The notes: generated by a model not told the origin, from the sequence alone. Numbered from the stretch's first letter, positions 40,900-50,290 are shown. The stretch is DNA of 64,000 nt from Allobrachymonas denitrificans DSM 15123 (GCF_900110225.1 NZ_FOCW01000001.1:558001-622000), one strand, 5' to 3'. Numbers and translations are program-made.

Positions 40900-43800
40900 A
40901 TGAAAAAACTGGAACGTCGTGACCTGATCGCCGCCGGTGGGCTGGCTGCCTTCGGCGCCGGTTTCTCGCAGACCCTGGGCCGCATGGCAGAGGGCGTGCT
41001 GGGCGAGCAGCCCGAGCGCCACTTCGAACACGGCCGCTCGCCCGAGCCCGAGTTCAGCGTCGATCCCGCCACCGGCGCGCTCAAGATGAACCCCAAGCAG
41101 CAGGTGAGCTACACCGTCTGCCAGGGCTGCACCACGCTGTGCGGCGTGCGCGTGCGCATCGACAAGGAAAGCGGCCAGGTGATCCGCGTCACCGGCAACC
41201 CCTACAACCCGCTCTCCACCGATCCGCACCTGCCGATGAAGGCACCGTTCAAGGAAAGCCTGATCAGCGTCTCCGCCTTCAAGAACAAGGGTCTGGGCGG
41301 CCGCTCCACTGCCTGCGGCCGCGGCAACGCGGCCATGGACCAGATGAACTCGCCGTTCCGCGTGCTGACCCCGCTCAAGCGCGTCGGCCCGCGCAATGGC
41401 GGCCGCTGGGAGCCGATCAGCTTCGAGCAGCTGGTGAAGGAAGTGACCGAAGGCGGCGACCTGTTCGGCGAAGGCCATGTGGACGGCCTGGCCAAGCTGC
41501 GCGACCTGAAAACCCCGATCGACCCCAATGCGCCGGAACTGGGCGCCAAGGTCAACCAGGTCGGCGTGGTGATGAGTGTGAATGACGGCCGCGATTTCTT
41601 CTCGCAGCGCTTCTGGAAACAGTCCTTCGGCACGCTCAACTACGTGGGCCACGGATCGTATTGCGGCGGTGCCTACCGCTCCGGCTCCGGCGCGCTGTTT
41701 GGCGACATGAAGGCCATGCCGCACGGCAAGGTGGACTTTGCCAACGCCGAGTTCGCCATGTTTGTCGGCACCGCCCCGGCCAACGCCGGCAACCCGTTCA
41801 AGCGCAGTGGCGCGCTGGTGGCCAAGGCCCGCGCGCAGGGCGTGCTCGACTATGTGGTGGTCGATCCGGTACTGACCAACGCCGACAACCGCGCCGTGCC
41901 CACGCGCAGCCACTGGGTGCCGATCCGCCCGAGTACCGACGGCGCATTGGCCATGGGCATCATGCGCTGGATGTTCGACAACAACAAGGTCAATACTGCC
42001 TACCTGGCCTTTCCGAACCAGGAGGCCGCCAAGGCCGGCGGTGAACCATCCTTCACCAACGCCAGCTGGCTGGTGATTGCCGAAAAAGGCCACCCGCGCT
42101 TCGGCCGCTTCGTGCGCGGCACCGACCTGGGCCTGGTGGAGCTGACGGACGAGGAGCGCTACAAGGAAAAGGATCCCTACTACGTGCTGGGCGCGGATGG
42201 CGCACTGGCCGATGCGGGTACCTACATGGGCGCCGCCCAGCTCGAAGCCACGCAGCCGCTGACCATCGGCGAGAAGCAGGTTGCCATCAAGACCGCCTAC
42301 CAGCTGCTGCGCGAATCGGCGCAGAAAATGACCGTCAAGCAGGCGTCCGACATCACCGGCATTCCGGTTGACGTCATCAATGGCCTGGCCACCGAACTGA
42401 CCAGCCACGGCCGCAAGGCCTGCGTGGTGAGCCACGGCGGCATGATGGGCGGCAACGGCTTCTACAACGCCTATGCGCTGATGACGCTCAACGCCCTGAT
42501 CGGCAGCCTCAACTACAAGGGCGGCTTTGCCTTCAACGCCGGCGGCTTCCGTGACGCCAACCCGGGCCCGCGCTACAACCTGGCCACCTTCGAGGGCGAG
42601 ATCAAGCCCAAGGGCATCCCGCTGGGCCGCAACGTGCCCTACGAGCGCACCAGTGAGTTCAAGAAGCGCAAGGAAGCCGGCGAGAAACCCTATCCCGCCA
42701 GGGACCAGTGGTTCCCCAACGCGCCCGGCCTGGCCACCGAATGGTTCACCGCCGCGCTCAACGGCTATCCCTACAACCTGAAGGCGCTGGTGCTGTGGTC
42801 GGCCAACCCGATCTACGGCATCCCCGGCCTGCGCCCGCTGATCGACGAACAGCTCAAGGATCCGAAAAAGCTCCCGCTCATTATCGCCATCGACCCGCTC
42901 ATCAACGAGAGCAGCGCCTATGCCGACTACATCGTCCCCGACAGCGTGATGTACGAAAGCTGGGGCTGGGTGGCGCCCTGGGCTGGCGTGCCCACCAAGA
43001 CCATGGCCGCGCGCTGGCCGGTGGTCGAGCCCAAGGCAGAGAAAACGCCCGAGGGCATTGCCATCGGCATGGAAAGCTTCCTGATCGCCGTGGCGAAGAA
43101 GCTGAACCTGCCCGGTTTCGGCCCCGCCGGCCTGACCGACAAGGACGGCAACCCGGTGCCGCTGGAGCGCCCGGAAGACTGGTATCTGCGCGGCGGCGCC
43201 AACGTGGCCTTCGCCGGCAAGGAGCCGGTGGGCGATGCCACCGACGAAGACATCCAGCTCTCCGGCGTGGAGCGCATCCTGCCGTTGATCAAGTCCACCG
43301 TGAAGGAGGACGAATGGCGCAAGGTGGCTTTCCTCTACACCCGCGGCGGCCGCTACCAGCCGCTCAACCAGTCGCAGGACGAAACCAACCCCGACTGGCA
43401 GACCTGGAAGTTCGAAAAGGCGCTCTGGCTCTGGAACGACAACCTCGCCGGCGCCAAGAACAGCCTGACCGGCAAGCCCTACAGCGGCTGCGCCACCTGG
43501 ACGCCGCCCGCCTTCTGCGATGGCACGCCGATGCGAGACGTGTACAAGCCGCAGGACTGGCCGCTGACGCTGATCAGTTTCAAGTCGCCGCTGCAGAACT
43601 CGTACAGCATCGCCACCCGCATCACTGGCGTGCACCCGGACAACCCGGCCATCGTGCACCCGCAGGATGCCGAGCGCGCCGGCCTGCGCACCGGTGACGT
43701 GGCCAAGCTGCAAACTCCCGGCGGCGAAGCGAAATGCACCGTGATCGTGCACGAAGGCGTGGTGCCCGGCACCGTGGCCATCGAGCACGGCTACGGTCAC

Positions 43801-43992
43801 AAGGAACTGGGTGCCCGTGCCCACACCCTGGGCGGCCAGCGACAGCCCGATCGCCCGGACCTGCGCGCAGGCATCAACATCAACGATATCGGCCTGCAGG
43901 ACCCCACCCGCGGCGGCAAGCACATCTGGGTGGACTCGGTTTCCGGCACCTCGGTGCGCAATGGCCTGCCGGCCCGCATCCGCCGCGCCTGA
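40900..43992 (+). CDS. ttrA: Tetrathionate reductase catalytic subunit A (molybdopterin oxidoreductase)
   Basis: A 1,030-residue member of the molybdopterin-bisMGD family. The N-terminus (ERRDLIAAGGLAAFGAGF) is a Tat-type signal. The [4Fe-4S] motif is CQGCTTLCGVRVRI with the last Cys in STACGRGNAAMDQ. The probable Mo-ligand Cys lies in VGHGSYCGGAYRSGSGALFGD, and C-terminal cofactor-binding segments include GLRTGDVAKLQTPGGE and IEHGYGHKELGAR. It reduces tetrathionate to thiosulfate in the periplasm, allowing anaerobic respiration; related enzymes also reduce trithionate. It ends the ttrBCA run and is followed by a strong terminator. Confidence 0.93.
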   Translation: MKKLERRDLIAAGGLAAFGAGFSQTLGRMAEGVLGEQPERHFEHGRSPEPEFSVDPATGALKMNPKQQVSYTVCQGCTTLCGVRVRIDKESGQVIRVTGNPYNPLSTDPHLPMKAPFKESLISVSAFKNKGLGGRSTACGRGNAAMDQMNSPFRVLTPLKRVGPRNGGRWEPISFEQLVKEVTEGGDLFGEGHVDGLAKLRDLKTPIDPNAPELGAKVNQVGVVMSVNDGRDFFSQRFWKQSFGTLNYVGHGSYCGGAYRSGSGALFGDMKAMPHGKVDFANAEFAMFVGTAPANAGNPFKRSGALVAKARAQGVLDYVVVDPVLTNADNRAVPTRSHWVPIRPSTDGALAMGIMRWMFDNNKVNTAYLAFPNQEAAKAGGEPSFTNASWLVIAEKGHPRFGRFVRGTDLGLVELTDEERYKEKDPYYVLGADGALADAGTYMGAAQLEATQPLTIGEKQVAIKTAYQLLRESAQKMTVKQASDITGIPVDVINGLATELTSHGRKACVVSHGGMMGGNGFYNAYALMTLNALIGSLNYKGGFAFNAGGFRDANPGPRYNLATFEGEIKPKGIPLGRNVPYERTSEFKKRKEAGEKPYPARDQWFPNAPGLATEWFTAALNGYPYNLKALVLWSANPIYGIPGLRPLIDEQLKDPKKLPLIIAIDPLINESSAYADYIVPDSVMYESWGWVAPWAGVPTKTMAARWPVVEPKAEKTPEGIAIGMESFLIAVAKKLNLPGFGPAGLTDKDGNPVPLERPEDWYLRGGANVAFAGKEPVGDATDEDIQLSGVERILPLIKSTVKEDEWRKVAFLYTRGGRYQPLNQSQDETNPDWQTWKFEKALWLWNDNLAGAKNSLTGKPYSGCATWTPPAFCDGTPMRDVYKPQDWPLTLISFKSPLQNSYSIATRITGVHPDNPAIVHPQDAERAGLRTGDVAKLQTPGGEAKCTVIVHEGVVPGTVAIEHGYGHKELGARAHTLGGQRQPDRPDLRAGININDIGLQDPTRGGKHIWVDSVSGTSVRNGLPARIRRA

Positions 43993-44039
43993 TCAACGTT
44001 TTGTCCCTGCTCTCGGCCCTTCGGGGCCGGAGTGTTTGG

Positions 44040-44070
44040 CCTCCAGCCCCTAACGGCTGGAGGTTTTTTT
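44040..44070 (+). terminator. Intrinsic terminator of ttrBCA
   Basis: A perfect 9-bp stem (CCTCCAGCC/GGCTGGAGG) with a 6-base loop, followed by seven Ts at 44064-44070, 48 bases after the ttrA stop. Confidence 0.92.
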
Positions 44071-44153
44071 GTCTCCGTTCCGCCATGGTGGGCCGTTTCA
44101 GCACGGGCCAGGGAATGCGCGTTGCACTTGCTGCCCCGACGAGGCGGCTTGCG

Positions 44154-44816
44154 TCAAGTCTGCGCCGGGTTTCCCTGCATCGTCGCCGCCAGCTCGTCAT
44201 CAATGGCGGAGGCCCGCAAATGCGCCTCGCGCCCCAGGATCGGCGCAATATAACGCTCGAACACCGGGCGCTTCTCGATGGTGCCGAACTGCAGCCCCCA
44301 CATCAGGTGCGAAGCCAGATACAGATCAGCCGCCGTGAAATGCTCGCCGCACAGGTAGGAGCCCTTGTCCAGCGTGCGCTCCAGCTCGATCTCCAGCGTG
44401 TCCAGCACATCGGCATACGATCCATAGCCGGCAGTGCGCGACTGCTCCGGCGTGCCGGGATGCAGATTGAGTGCATGCGCCGTCACTGCAGCTTCCAGCG
44501 GCCCGGCAGCGAAGAACAGCCAGCGGTAGTAGATGCCGCGCGCCGGACTGGTCACTGCCGGCGCCAGATGCTGCAGCGGAAACTGGTCCGCCAGATAGGC
44601 GCAGATGGCGGCGGCTTCCGTCACCACCACGTCGCCATGCCGGATGGCGGGCACCTTGCCCATGGGGTTGATGGTCTTGTATTCGTCCGCCTTCATGCTC
44701 GTGCCGTAGTCGAGCAGCACGGTGTCATAGGGGCGGCCGGTTTCCTCCAGCATCCAGCGGGCGATGCGGCCGCGGGAGTAGGGGTGGGTGTAGAGCGTGA
44801 GCGGGGTAGTCGGCAT
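44154..44816 (-). CDS. Glutathione S-transferase family protein
   Basis: A 220-residue cytosolic GST. The thioredoxin-like N-terminal domain starts LTLYTHPYSRGRIARWMLEE and contains the cis-Pro/GSH-binding elements NPMGKVPAI and VVTEAAAICAYLAD. The helical C-terminal domain carries the usual N-cap motif region (CGEHFTAADLYLASHLMWGLQFG). It would conjugate glutathione to electrophiles. ATG 44816 (MPTTPLTLY) is the first Met that fits the fold; the open frame upstream is not conserved. It is convergent with ttrA across the terminator. Confidence 0.9.
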   Translation of the reverse strand: MPTTPLTLYTHPYSRGRIARWMLEETGRPYDTVLLDYGTSMKADEYKTINPMGKVPAIRHGDVVVTEAAAICAYLADQFPLQHLAPAVTSPARGIYYRWLFFAAGPLEAAVTAHALNLHPGTPEQSRTAGYGSYADVLDTLEIELERTLDKGSYLCGEHFTAADLYLASHLMWGLQFGTIEKRPVFERYIAPILGREAHLRASAIDDELAATMQGNPAQT

Positions 44817-44937
44817 CAGGGAACTCCTCGAGTGGACAGCGCACGGCAGCGCCGTTTCTGCGCATGGTAGGCGCGGAACATGACAGGTGCAGTCAGCAGT
44901 TGTACTAAGCGGCCGAATTTGCGGCGACAATGCCGCA

Positions 44938-45558
44938 ATGGAGATTTTCAGCATCGTGTTCATGCTGGGTCTGGCAGCCATGGTGCTCAACGCCAACGCC
45001 CAGCGCAAGCGGCTGGCCTTTCTGGCCGGACATTTACGCCCCTACCAGATCGAAAAGCAGATGGAGAGCCTGATCGACGGCTACCTGCGCGCCCTCGGCG
45101 AAGCCGACCCGGTGCGCCAGCAGCAGGTCTGGGGCACACTGGACGCTACCGAACAGTCACTCAGCCAGCAGGTCACCCGTCTGGCCGAAGACCTGCAGCG
45201 CGCTGACCCGGCGCAGACACGCATGAGCGGCGTACCGCTGCAGGCCCTGCTGGCCGACAAGCTGCCCGATTCCGCCGTGCTCGATCTGCGCGCCCTGATT
45301 CAGGTGCATGCCCAGGGCATTGCCGCCCTCGCGCGGCATCCCGATGGGGAAACCCCCGCCGCGCGCAAGCAGCGTGCCTACACCATGAGCGCCGAACTGC
45401 TGCTCCTGCAGCACAGTTGCCACTGGTATTGCCGCTCGCTGGCGCTGGCCTCGGCACGCCTGCAGGCCAAGCACGACACGCCCTATCGCCAGGTCGTGCA
45501 GTCGGTCTCGAACGGCACCCGCCAGGCCTATGCGCGGCTGACCAATTACCCGCTCTGA
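44938..45558 (+). CDS. Hypothetical protein with N-terminal membrane anchor
   Basis: A 206-residue protein I do not recognise. The first 20 residues (MEIFSIVFMLGLAAMVLNAN) look like an uncleaved signal anchor; the remainder is predicted helical and charged (LRPYQIEKQMESLIDGYLRALGE, LDATEQSLSQQVTRLAEDLQ), resembling a cytoplasmic coiled-coil bundle. No catalytic motif is evident. It stands alone between the divergent GST gene and a convergent disrupted gene. Confidence 0.65.
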   Translation: MEIFSIVFMLGLAAMVLNANAQRKRLAFLAGHLRPYQIEKQMESLIDGYLRALGEADPVRQQQVWGTLDATEQSLSQQVTRLAEDLQRADPAQTRMSGVPLQALLADKLPDSAVLDLRALIQVHAQGIAALARHPDGETPAARKQRAYTMSAELLLLQHSCHWYCRSLALASARLQAKHDTPYRQVVQSVSNGTRQAYARLTNYPL

Positions 45559-45566
45559 GTGCCAGA

Positions 45567-45593
45567 CGAAAACGGCCGCTCATGGGCGGCCGT
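45567..45593 (-). terminator. Intrinsic terminator for the leftward frameshifted gene
   Basis: On the minus strand, ACGGCCGC pairs with GCGGCCGT around a 6-base loop and is followed by TTTT. It lies 22 bases past the stop of the gene at 45615, and may also serve as the end of the rightward gene. Confidence 0.75.
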
Positions 45594-45614
45594 TGGCGTG
45601 GAAGGCGGCAGAGC

Positions 45615-46003
45615 TTAGCGCGGGCAATAGGTTTCCATCACCTGGTTCATCACCTTGTCTTCGCGAGTGACGGGGATGTCGTGGCCCTTGCCCTTGGACT
45701 GATCCAGCAGTTTGCCTCGCAGATGCGGCTGCGCGTAGTAGCGCACCTGGTTCATGGTGTACGTTTTTGCCTTGCAGTTCAGCACGAACTCGGAAGACAG
45801 GGAGCGGTGGCCGAGCTGCGTGGCGTGGTTCATGTTCCAGATGCCGTCAAAGCGGACCAGGCCCTTGGCCGGGCTGTTTTCCTTCACGCTGTTCGGGTTG
45901 ATCAACAGTTCCTCGCCGAAGCCGGCAGCGCGGCGGTGCCCAGTGCAGCACCGACCACCAGCGCGCCCAACAGACGGGAAGAAGCAGATATCGAGAAAGT
46001 CAT
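45615..46003 (-). pseudogene. Frameshifted secreted protein resembling the surface-adhesin E family
   Basis: A signal peptide starts at 46003 (MTFSISASSRLLGALVVGAA, then LGTAALPASA) but the frame ends at once (RNC-stop, near 45902). In the neighbouring frame the mature protein continues directly from EELLINPNSVKENSPAK to METYCPR and the stop at 45615. The join falls at GCGAGGAAC, where one missing base after GCTTCGGC would restore ASA-EELL. The mature part (WNMNHATQLGHRSLSSEFVLNC, VMNQVMETYC) has the two-Cys pattern of surface-adhesin E-like proteins. It is a one-base deletion, a sequencing error, or possibly slippage. Confidence 0.7.
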
Positions 46004-46145
46004 GGCAGTTAATCGCCCCGAAAGGGAAAATAGAAAGGTCGTTCGATTATGACCTTTGCCACCTGCCAGTCTGTAACGACGATGCAAGCAGCCGCTTCCG
46101 TTTGTATCCGAACGGGATGATGGGGCGGCTGCGCTGCGTCTTCGC

Positions 46146-47774
46146 TCAGTGTGCGCTGCCCAGCGACAGCCCCGCGTGCTCGCGCAGCGGATGGAAGTGG
46201 ATCTTCGGAAAGCGCTCCTGCGCCAGCCGCACGTCATACGGGCTGGTGCACAGAAAGGCCAGCGTGTCTGCCGCATCGTGCGCCAGACGCAGCGGGTAGG
46301 CATTCTCGAACTCGCGCAGTTCGGCTGGCGTATCGGCTGTGATCCAGCGCGCGCCGGTGTACTGGCAGCCTTCCAGCCGCACCTCGCAGTCGTATTCGGT
46401 CTTGAGGCGGTGCTGCACCACCTCGAACTGCAGCTGGCCGACCGCACCCAGCAACATGTTGCCGCCCGCATCGGGCTTGAACACCTGAATCGCGCCTTCC
46501 TCGCCGAGCTGCATCAGGCCCTGCTGCAGCTGCTTGGTGCGCAGCGGGTTCTTCAGCACCACGGTCATGAACATCTCGGGCGCAAAGAAGGGCAGGCCGG
46601 TGAACTGCAGGTTCGGCCCGTCGGTAATGCTGTCGCCCAGTTGCACGCCGCCGTGCGTGGTAAAGCCGATGATGTCGCCGGCGTAGGCCTCTTCCACCGC
46701 CTCGCGGCGCTGCGACATGAAGGTCACCACACTGGTCGGGCGCAACTCCTTGCCGGTGCGCTGCACCTTCATCTTCATGCCCGGCGTGTACTTGCCGCTG
46801 GCCACACGCACGAAGGCGATGCGGTCGCGGTGGTTGCTGTCCATATTGGCCTGCACCTTGAACACCACGCCGGCAAAGCTCTCGTCATCTGGTTGCACGA
46901 TACGCTCTTCGCGGTTGCGGTTGACCTCGGCATAGGCCAGGCGCGCGCCGGGCGGCGGCGACATGTCGACCACCGCATCCAGCACTTCCATCACCCCGAA
47001 GTTGTTCACGCCGGAGCCGAAGAACACCGGCGTCAGCTTGCCGGCCAGGAAGGCTTCGTGGTCCCATTCTGCGGAGGCGCCCACGGCCAGTTCCATGCTT
47101 TCCAGCGCATGGTCGAAAGCGTCGCCAAAGCGCGCGCGCAGCTTGTCGGCATCGCTCAGCGGAATCACCTCGAAATCCTGCGGACGCTTCTCGCTGCCGG
47201 CCTGGAACACCGTCATGCTCTGCGTGCGCAGGTTGATGATGCCGCCGAAGGTCTTGCCCTGGCCCACCGGCCAGGTGATCGGGCAGCAGGGCATGCCCAG
47301 CTCGCGTTCCACCTCGTCCAGAATGTCGAGCGGATCGCGCACCTCGCGGTCCATCTTGTTGACGAAGGTGATGATGGGCGTGTCGCGCTGGCGGCAGACT
47401 TCGATCAGGCGGCGTGTTTGCGCTTCCACACCGTTGGCAGCGTCGATCACCATCAGCGCGCTGTCCACGGCCGTCAGCACGCGGTAGGTGTCTTCCGAGA
47501 AGTCCTTGTGGCCAGGCGTGTCGAGCAGGTTGATCACGTGGTCGCGGTAGCTCATCTGCATCACCGACGAGGCCACCGAGATGCCGCGCTGCTTCTCGAT
47601 CTCCATCCAGTCGGAAGTAGCGTGGCGGCTGGCCTTGCGGCCCTTGACCGCACCGGCGATCTGGATCGCGCCGGAGAAAAGCAGCAGCTTTTCCGTCAGC
47701 GTGGTTTTACCGGCGTCGGGGTGGGAGATGATGGCGAAAGTGCGGCGGCGGCGGGTTTCGGGGGTGTAGGACAC
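46146..47774 (-). CDS. prfC: Peptide chain release factor 3 (RF3)
   Basis: A 542-residue translational GTPase that recycles RF1/RF2 from the ribosome. The G1 loop is ISHPDAGKTTLTEK, G3 is LLDTPGHKDFSEDTYR, G4 is TFVNKMDRE, and the C-terminal domains end in the family pattern HDAADTLAFLCTSPYDVRLAQERFPKIHFHPLREH. The start is taken as GTG at 47774 (translated MSYTPETRRRRTF), which gives the normal RF3 N-terminus; the open frame upstream is Pro/Ala-rich and not conserved. Confidence 0.95.
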   Translation of the reverse strand: MSYTPETRRRRTFAIISHPDAGKTTLTEKLLLFSGAIQIAGAVKGRKASRHATSDWMEIEKQRGISVASSVMQMSYRDHVINLLDTPGHKDFSEDTYRVLTAVDSALMVIDAANGVEAQTRRLIEVCRQRDTPIITFVNKMDREVRDPLDILDEVERELGMPCCPITWPVGQGKTFGGIINLRTQSMTVFQAGSEKRPQDFEVIPLSDADKLRARFGDAFDHALESMELAVGASAEWDHEAFLAGKLTPVFFGSGVNNFGVMEVLDAVVDMSPPPGARLAYAEVNRNREERIVQPDDESFAGVVFKVQANMDSNHRDRIAFVRVASGKYTPGMKMKVQRTGKELRPTSVVTFMSQRREAVEEAYAGDIIGFTTHGGVQLGDSITDGPNLQFTGLPFFAPEMFMTVVLKNPLRTKQLQQGLMQLGEEGAIQVFKPDAGGNMLLGAVGQLQFEVVQHRLKTEYDCEVRLEGCQYTGARWITADTPAELREFENAYPLRLAHDAADTLAFLCTSPYDVRLAQERFPKIHFHPLREHAGLSLGSAH

Positions 47775-48141
47775 GGGGCGCGGCTTTGGGACAATGAGAA
47801 AAAGCCGCGCAGGGCGGCTGGAGGCGCATGCAGGCCTGAAGCCCGAGTGCGTGCAAAAGCATGATTTTACTGTGCAGCGTGATTGGCGGCCAGTTGCGGC
47901 GTTGCCCGGCGGTGCTGGTGCGGGGCTTGCCGGGGGGGCTAAGGGCAGCGGCGCGGCATCAACGCGCACAACGCCACGCCGGGAATGTCCCGCTGCCGGA
48001 TACGGTGCTCAGGCGCGGGCCCATAGATTTTCCCTAAAACGTCAATAAGTACGTGTGTGCGATACAGGCGCGTGGGCTGCCTACAATGCAAGACACACCG
48101 GACACACCCGTTCCGCATGACACCTTGAACACGGAGACCCT
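47775..48141. other. Intergenic region between prfC and dps
   Basis: About 367 bases with no gene I can support. The part next to dps is AT-richer and contains TACAAT (48082-48087), a plausible -10 box 54 bases upstream of the dps ATG. GTGTGCGATACAGG lies around the -35 position but is not a good match. No OxyR or Fur site was convincing. Confidence 0.4.
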
Positions 48142-48633
48142 ATGGCCAGGAAATCTGCTTCCCTTCCCGTCAACATCGGCATCAGCGACGCCAAGCGCAA
48201 GAAAATCGCCGAAGGCCTGTCCAAACTGCTGGCCGACAGCTACACGCTCTACCTGATGACGCACAACTTCCACTGGAACGTCACCGGCCCGCAGTTCAAC
48301 AGCCTGCACGTGATGTTCATGGACCAGTACACCGAGCAATGGAACGCGCTGGACGTGATCGCCGAGCGTATCCGCGCCCTGGGCTTCCCCGCACCGGGCA
48401 CCTACAAGGAATTCGTCAAGCTCGCTTCGATCCAGGAAGTGGAGGGCGTGCCGAAAGCCACCGACATGATTCGCCACCTGGTACTGGCGCAGGAAGCCAC
48501 CGCCCGCACTGCGCGCGCGCTGTTTCCGGTCGTGGACGATGCCAACGACCAGCCCACGGCCGACGTGCTGACCCAGCGCATCGACGTGCACGAAAAGACC
48601 GCCTGGATGCTGCGCAGCCTGCTGGAGGAGTGA
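48142..48633 (+). CDS. dps: Dps/DPS-like miniferritin
   Basis: A 163-residue protein forming 12-subunit shells that store iron and protect DNA from peroxide. The intersubunit ferroxidase residues are in LYLMTHNFHWNVTGPQF (His, His) and MDQYTEQWNALDVIAERIRALG (Asp and Glu), exactly the Dps signature. The N-terminus MARKSASLPVNIGIS has Lys/Arg that could contact DNA. Transcription is probably growth-phase or stress dependent. It is separated from the next gene by 129 bases. Confidence 0.95.
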   Translation: MARKSASLPVNIGISDAKRKKIAEGLSKLLADSYTLYLMTHNFHWNVTGPQFNSLHVMFMDQYTEQWNALDVIAERIRALGFPAPGTYKEFVKLASIQEVEGVPKATDMIRHLVLAQEATARTARALFPVVDDANDQPTADVLTQRIDVHEKTAWMLRSLLEE

Positions 48634-48762
48634 GCGACTGCGCTCCGTATCGGGGCGGCCACAGTGTTCGCGCTGTGCATCCGGCCGGGCGGCGTGCGTG
48701 CCAGTTCCTGCGCAGCGCCGCCGTCAACGGGGCGTCGCATAGCCGCTGTATAAAGGGCGGAC

Positions 48763-50223
48763 ATGCAAGAGCTCTCCACCGACGCGCCAAGCAAGTCCGG
48801 CGCGCGTCCTCCCACCCGTTTCACCTACCTGCTGTTGCTGGCGCTGTACCTGGCCCAGGGCCTGCCGGTAGGCTTTGTCACGCAGGCGCTGCCCGTCATC
48901 CTGCGTGAGCAGCAGGCCTCGCTGGTGCTGATCGGCTGGAGCGGGGTGCTGCTCATGCCCTGGGGGCTCAAGTTCCTCTGGGCCCCGTTGCAGGACCGCT
49001 ATTACTGGCCGCGCATCGGCCTGGGCCGCAGCTGGATCCTGCCGACGCAAGGCGTGGCGCTGCTGTGTGTGGCGGGGCTGGCGCTGCTGGAGCCGTCCCT
49101 GCTGCGCGATCCGCAGATGGCCGTGCTGTTCGCCTCGCTGCTGATGCTGCTCGCCTTCGCCGGCGCCACGCAGGACGTGTCCACCGACGGCCTGGCCGTG
49201 CGCCTGCTGGCAGCGGGCGAGCGCAGCATGGGCAACGCGATCCAGGTCACGGGCTCGCGCATGGGACTGATCCTGGGGGGCGGCGGCGCGCTGCTGCTGC
49301 TCGACATGGCGCCCTGGCGCACCGTGATGCTGGGTATGGCGGGGCTGATCCTCCTGACCACCGTGCCGGTCTGGCTGCTGCGCGAGCCGGCCTGGCGGCG
49401 CGCGCGCAAGAACCAGGACGTAGCCGGTGCGGGCACTGTCCGCCACGATGCGGAGCTGAAGCGCGCGCTGTTGCCTGCGGGCGAGATGGTGGAGCAGACC
49501 GCGCTACCCGCAGAGCTGCAGCAAGCCGATGAAGTGGCTTGCGCTGCCCCCGTACAGGGCCTGCTCCCGCGCATCCGCCATTTCCTGCGCACCGAATTCG
49601 GCTACTTCCTCTCGTCTCCGGAACTGCGCGCCTGGCTCGGCGTGCTGCTGGTCTACAAGCTGTGCGATGCCTTCACCAGCGGCATGGTCAAGCCCATGCT
49701 GGTGGACATGGGCTACAGCAAGAGCCAGATCGGCACCATGGTGGTGATGCTGGGTTCCGGTGCGTCACTGCTGGGGGCCGTGGCCGGCCATGCGGTGCTG
49801 CGGCGGGTTTCGCGGATGCGGGCGCTGCTGGGTTTCAATGCCCTGCAGGCCCTCACCACGGGCTGCTACGCACTCATCGCGCTATTGTTTTCGGGCAAGG
49901 TGTCTGCGGCGGATGGCCTTACCGCCTTCGACATGCTGGTGTACGGCATCAATGCGCTGGAACATTTCACTGCCGGCATGGCGCTGGTGGGCGTCCTCAC
50001 CACGGTGATGGACTATTGCCGTCACCGCAACGGCGGCAGCGATTTCACTTTGCAGGTCAGCATCATGTCCACGGTGAGCGGCGTGGCGCACTGGCTGTCG
50101 GGCTATGCGGCCGAGGCACTGGGCTATCTGGGATACTTCAGCGCGGGGATGGTGCTGGGGTTGCTGCTGCTGGGGCCGCTGGTGCGCTGGGGGCGGTTGC
50201 AGCGGCAGACGCATCCGGCCTAG
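48763..50223 (+). CDS. MFS transporter of the AmpG / RhtX-FptX type
   Basis: A 486-residue inner-membrane transporter with about twelve hydrophobic helices and a long hydrophilic loop (about 220-265) between halves. LYLAQGLPVGFVTQALPVILRE and LLMPWGLKFLWAPLQDRYYW match permeases of the AmpG muropeptide and RhtX/FptX siderophore branches, and FAGATQDVSTDGLAVRLL is characteristic. Substrate cannot be read from sequence: anhydromuropeptide and siderophore are the two main options. The stop codon overlaps the convergent LysR stop by 4 bases. Confidence 0.8.
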   Translation: MQELSTDAPSKSGARPPTRFTYLLLLALYLAQGLPVGFVTQALPVILREQQASLVLIGWSGVLLMPWGLKFLWAPLQDRYYWPRIGLGRSWILPTQGVALLCVAGLALLEPSLLRDPQMAVLFASLLMLLAFAGATQDVSTDGLAVRLLAAGERSMGNAIQVTGSRMGLILGGGGALLLLDMAPWRTVMLGMAGLILLTTVPVWLLREPAWRRARKNQDVAGAGTVRHDAELKRALLPAGEMVEQTALPAELQQADEVACAAPVQGLLPRIRHFLRTEFGYFLSSPELRAWLGVLLVYKLCDAFTSGMVKPMLVDMGYSKSQIGTMVVMLGSGASLLGAVAGHAVLRRVSRMRALLGFNALQALTTGCYALIALLFSGKVSAADGLTAFDMLVYGINALEHFTAGMALVGVLTTVMDYCRHRNGGSDFTLQVSIMSTVSGVAHWLSGYAAEALGYLGYFSAGMVLGLLLLGPLVRWGRLQRQTHPA

Positions 50224-50290
50224 TGGCCGAGCGGTTGGCACGTTGCGGCCGCATCCGGCCTGGCGGCCGACCGGGTGGCACGTTGCACGC
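50211..50290. repeat. Tandem 40-base duplication over the MFS/LysR 3' ends
   Basis: GCATCCGGCCT at 50211 and 50251 begins two 40-base copies, both containing GGCCGA and ending GGCACGTTGC. The copies differ at a few positions only. The stop codons of both convergent genes fall in the first copy, so the duplication has probably extended the LysR C-terminus by about 13 residues. Confidence 0.75.

Noticed and set aside
40885..43923. A 1,012-codon open frame on the minus strand opposite ttrA
   Set aside because: Composition (His/Val/Gln/Ala-rich) is that of an antisense shadow in GC-rich DNA; ttrA on the plus strand has all family motifs.
45895..45910. Programmed ribosomal frameshift in the surface-adhesin E-like gene
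   Set aside because: No slippery heptamer or downstream pseudoknot was apparent; a simple one-base deletion is more likely.
46149..47864. A 571-codon plus-strand frame opposite prfC
   Set aside because: Antisense shadow; RF3 motifs on the minus strand are complete.
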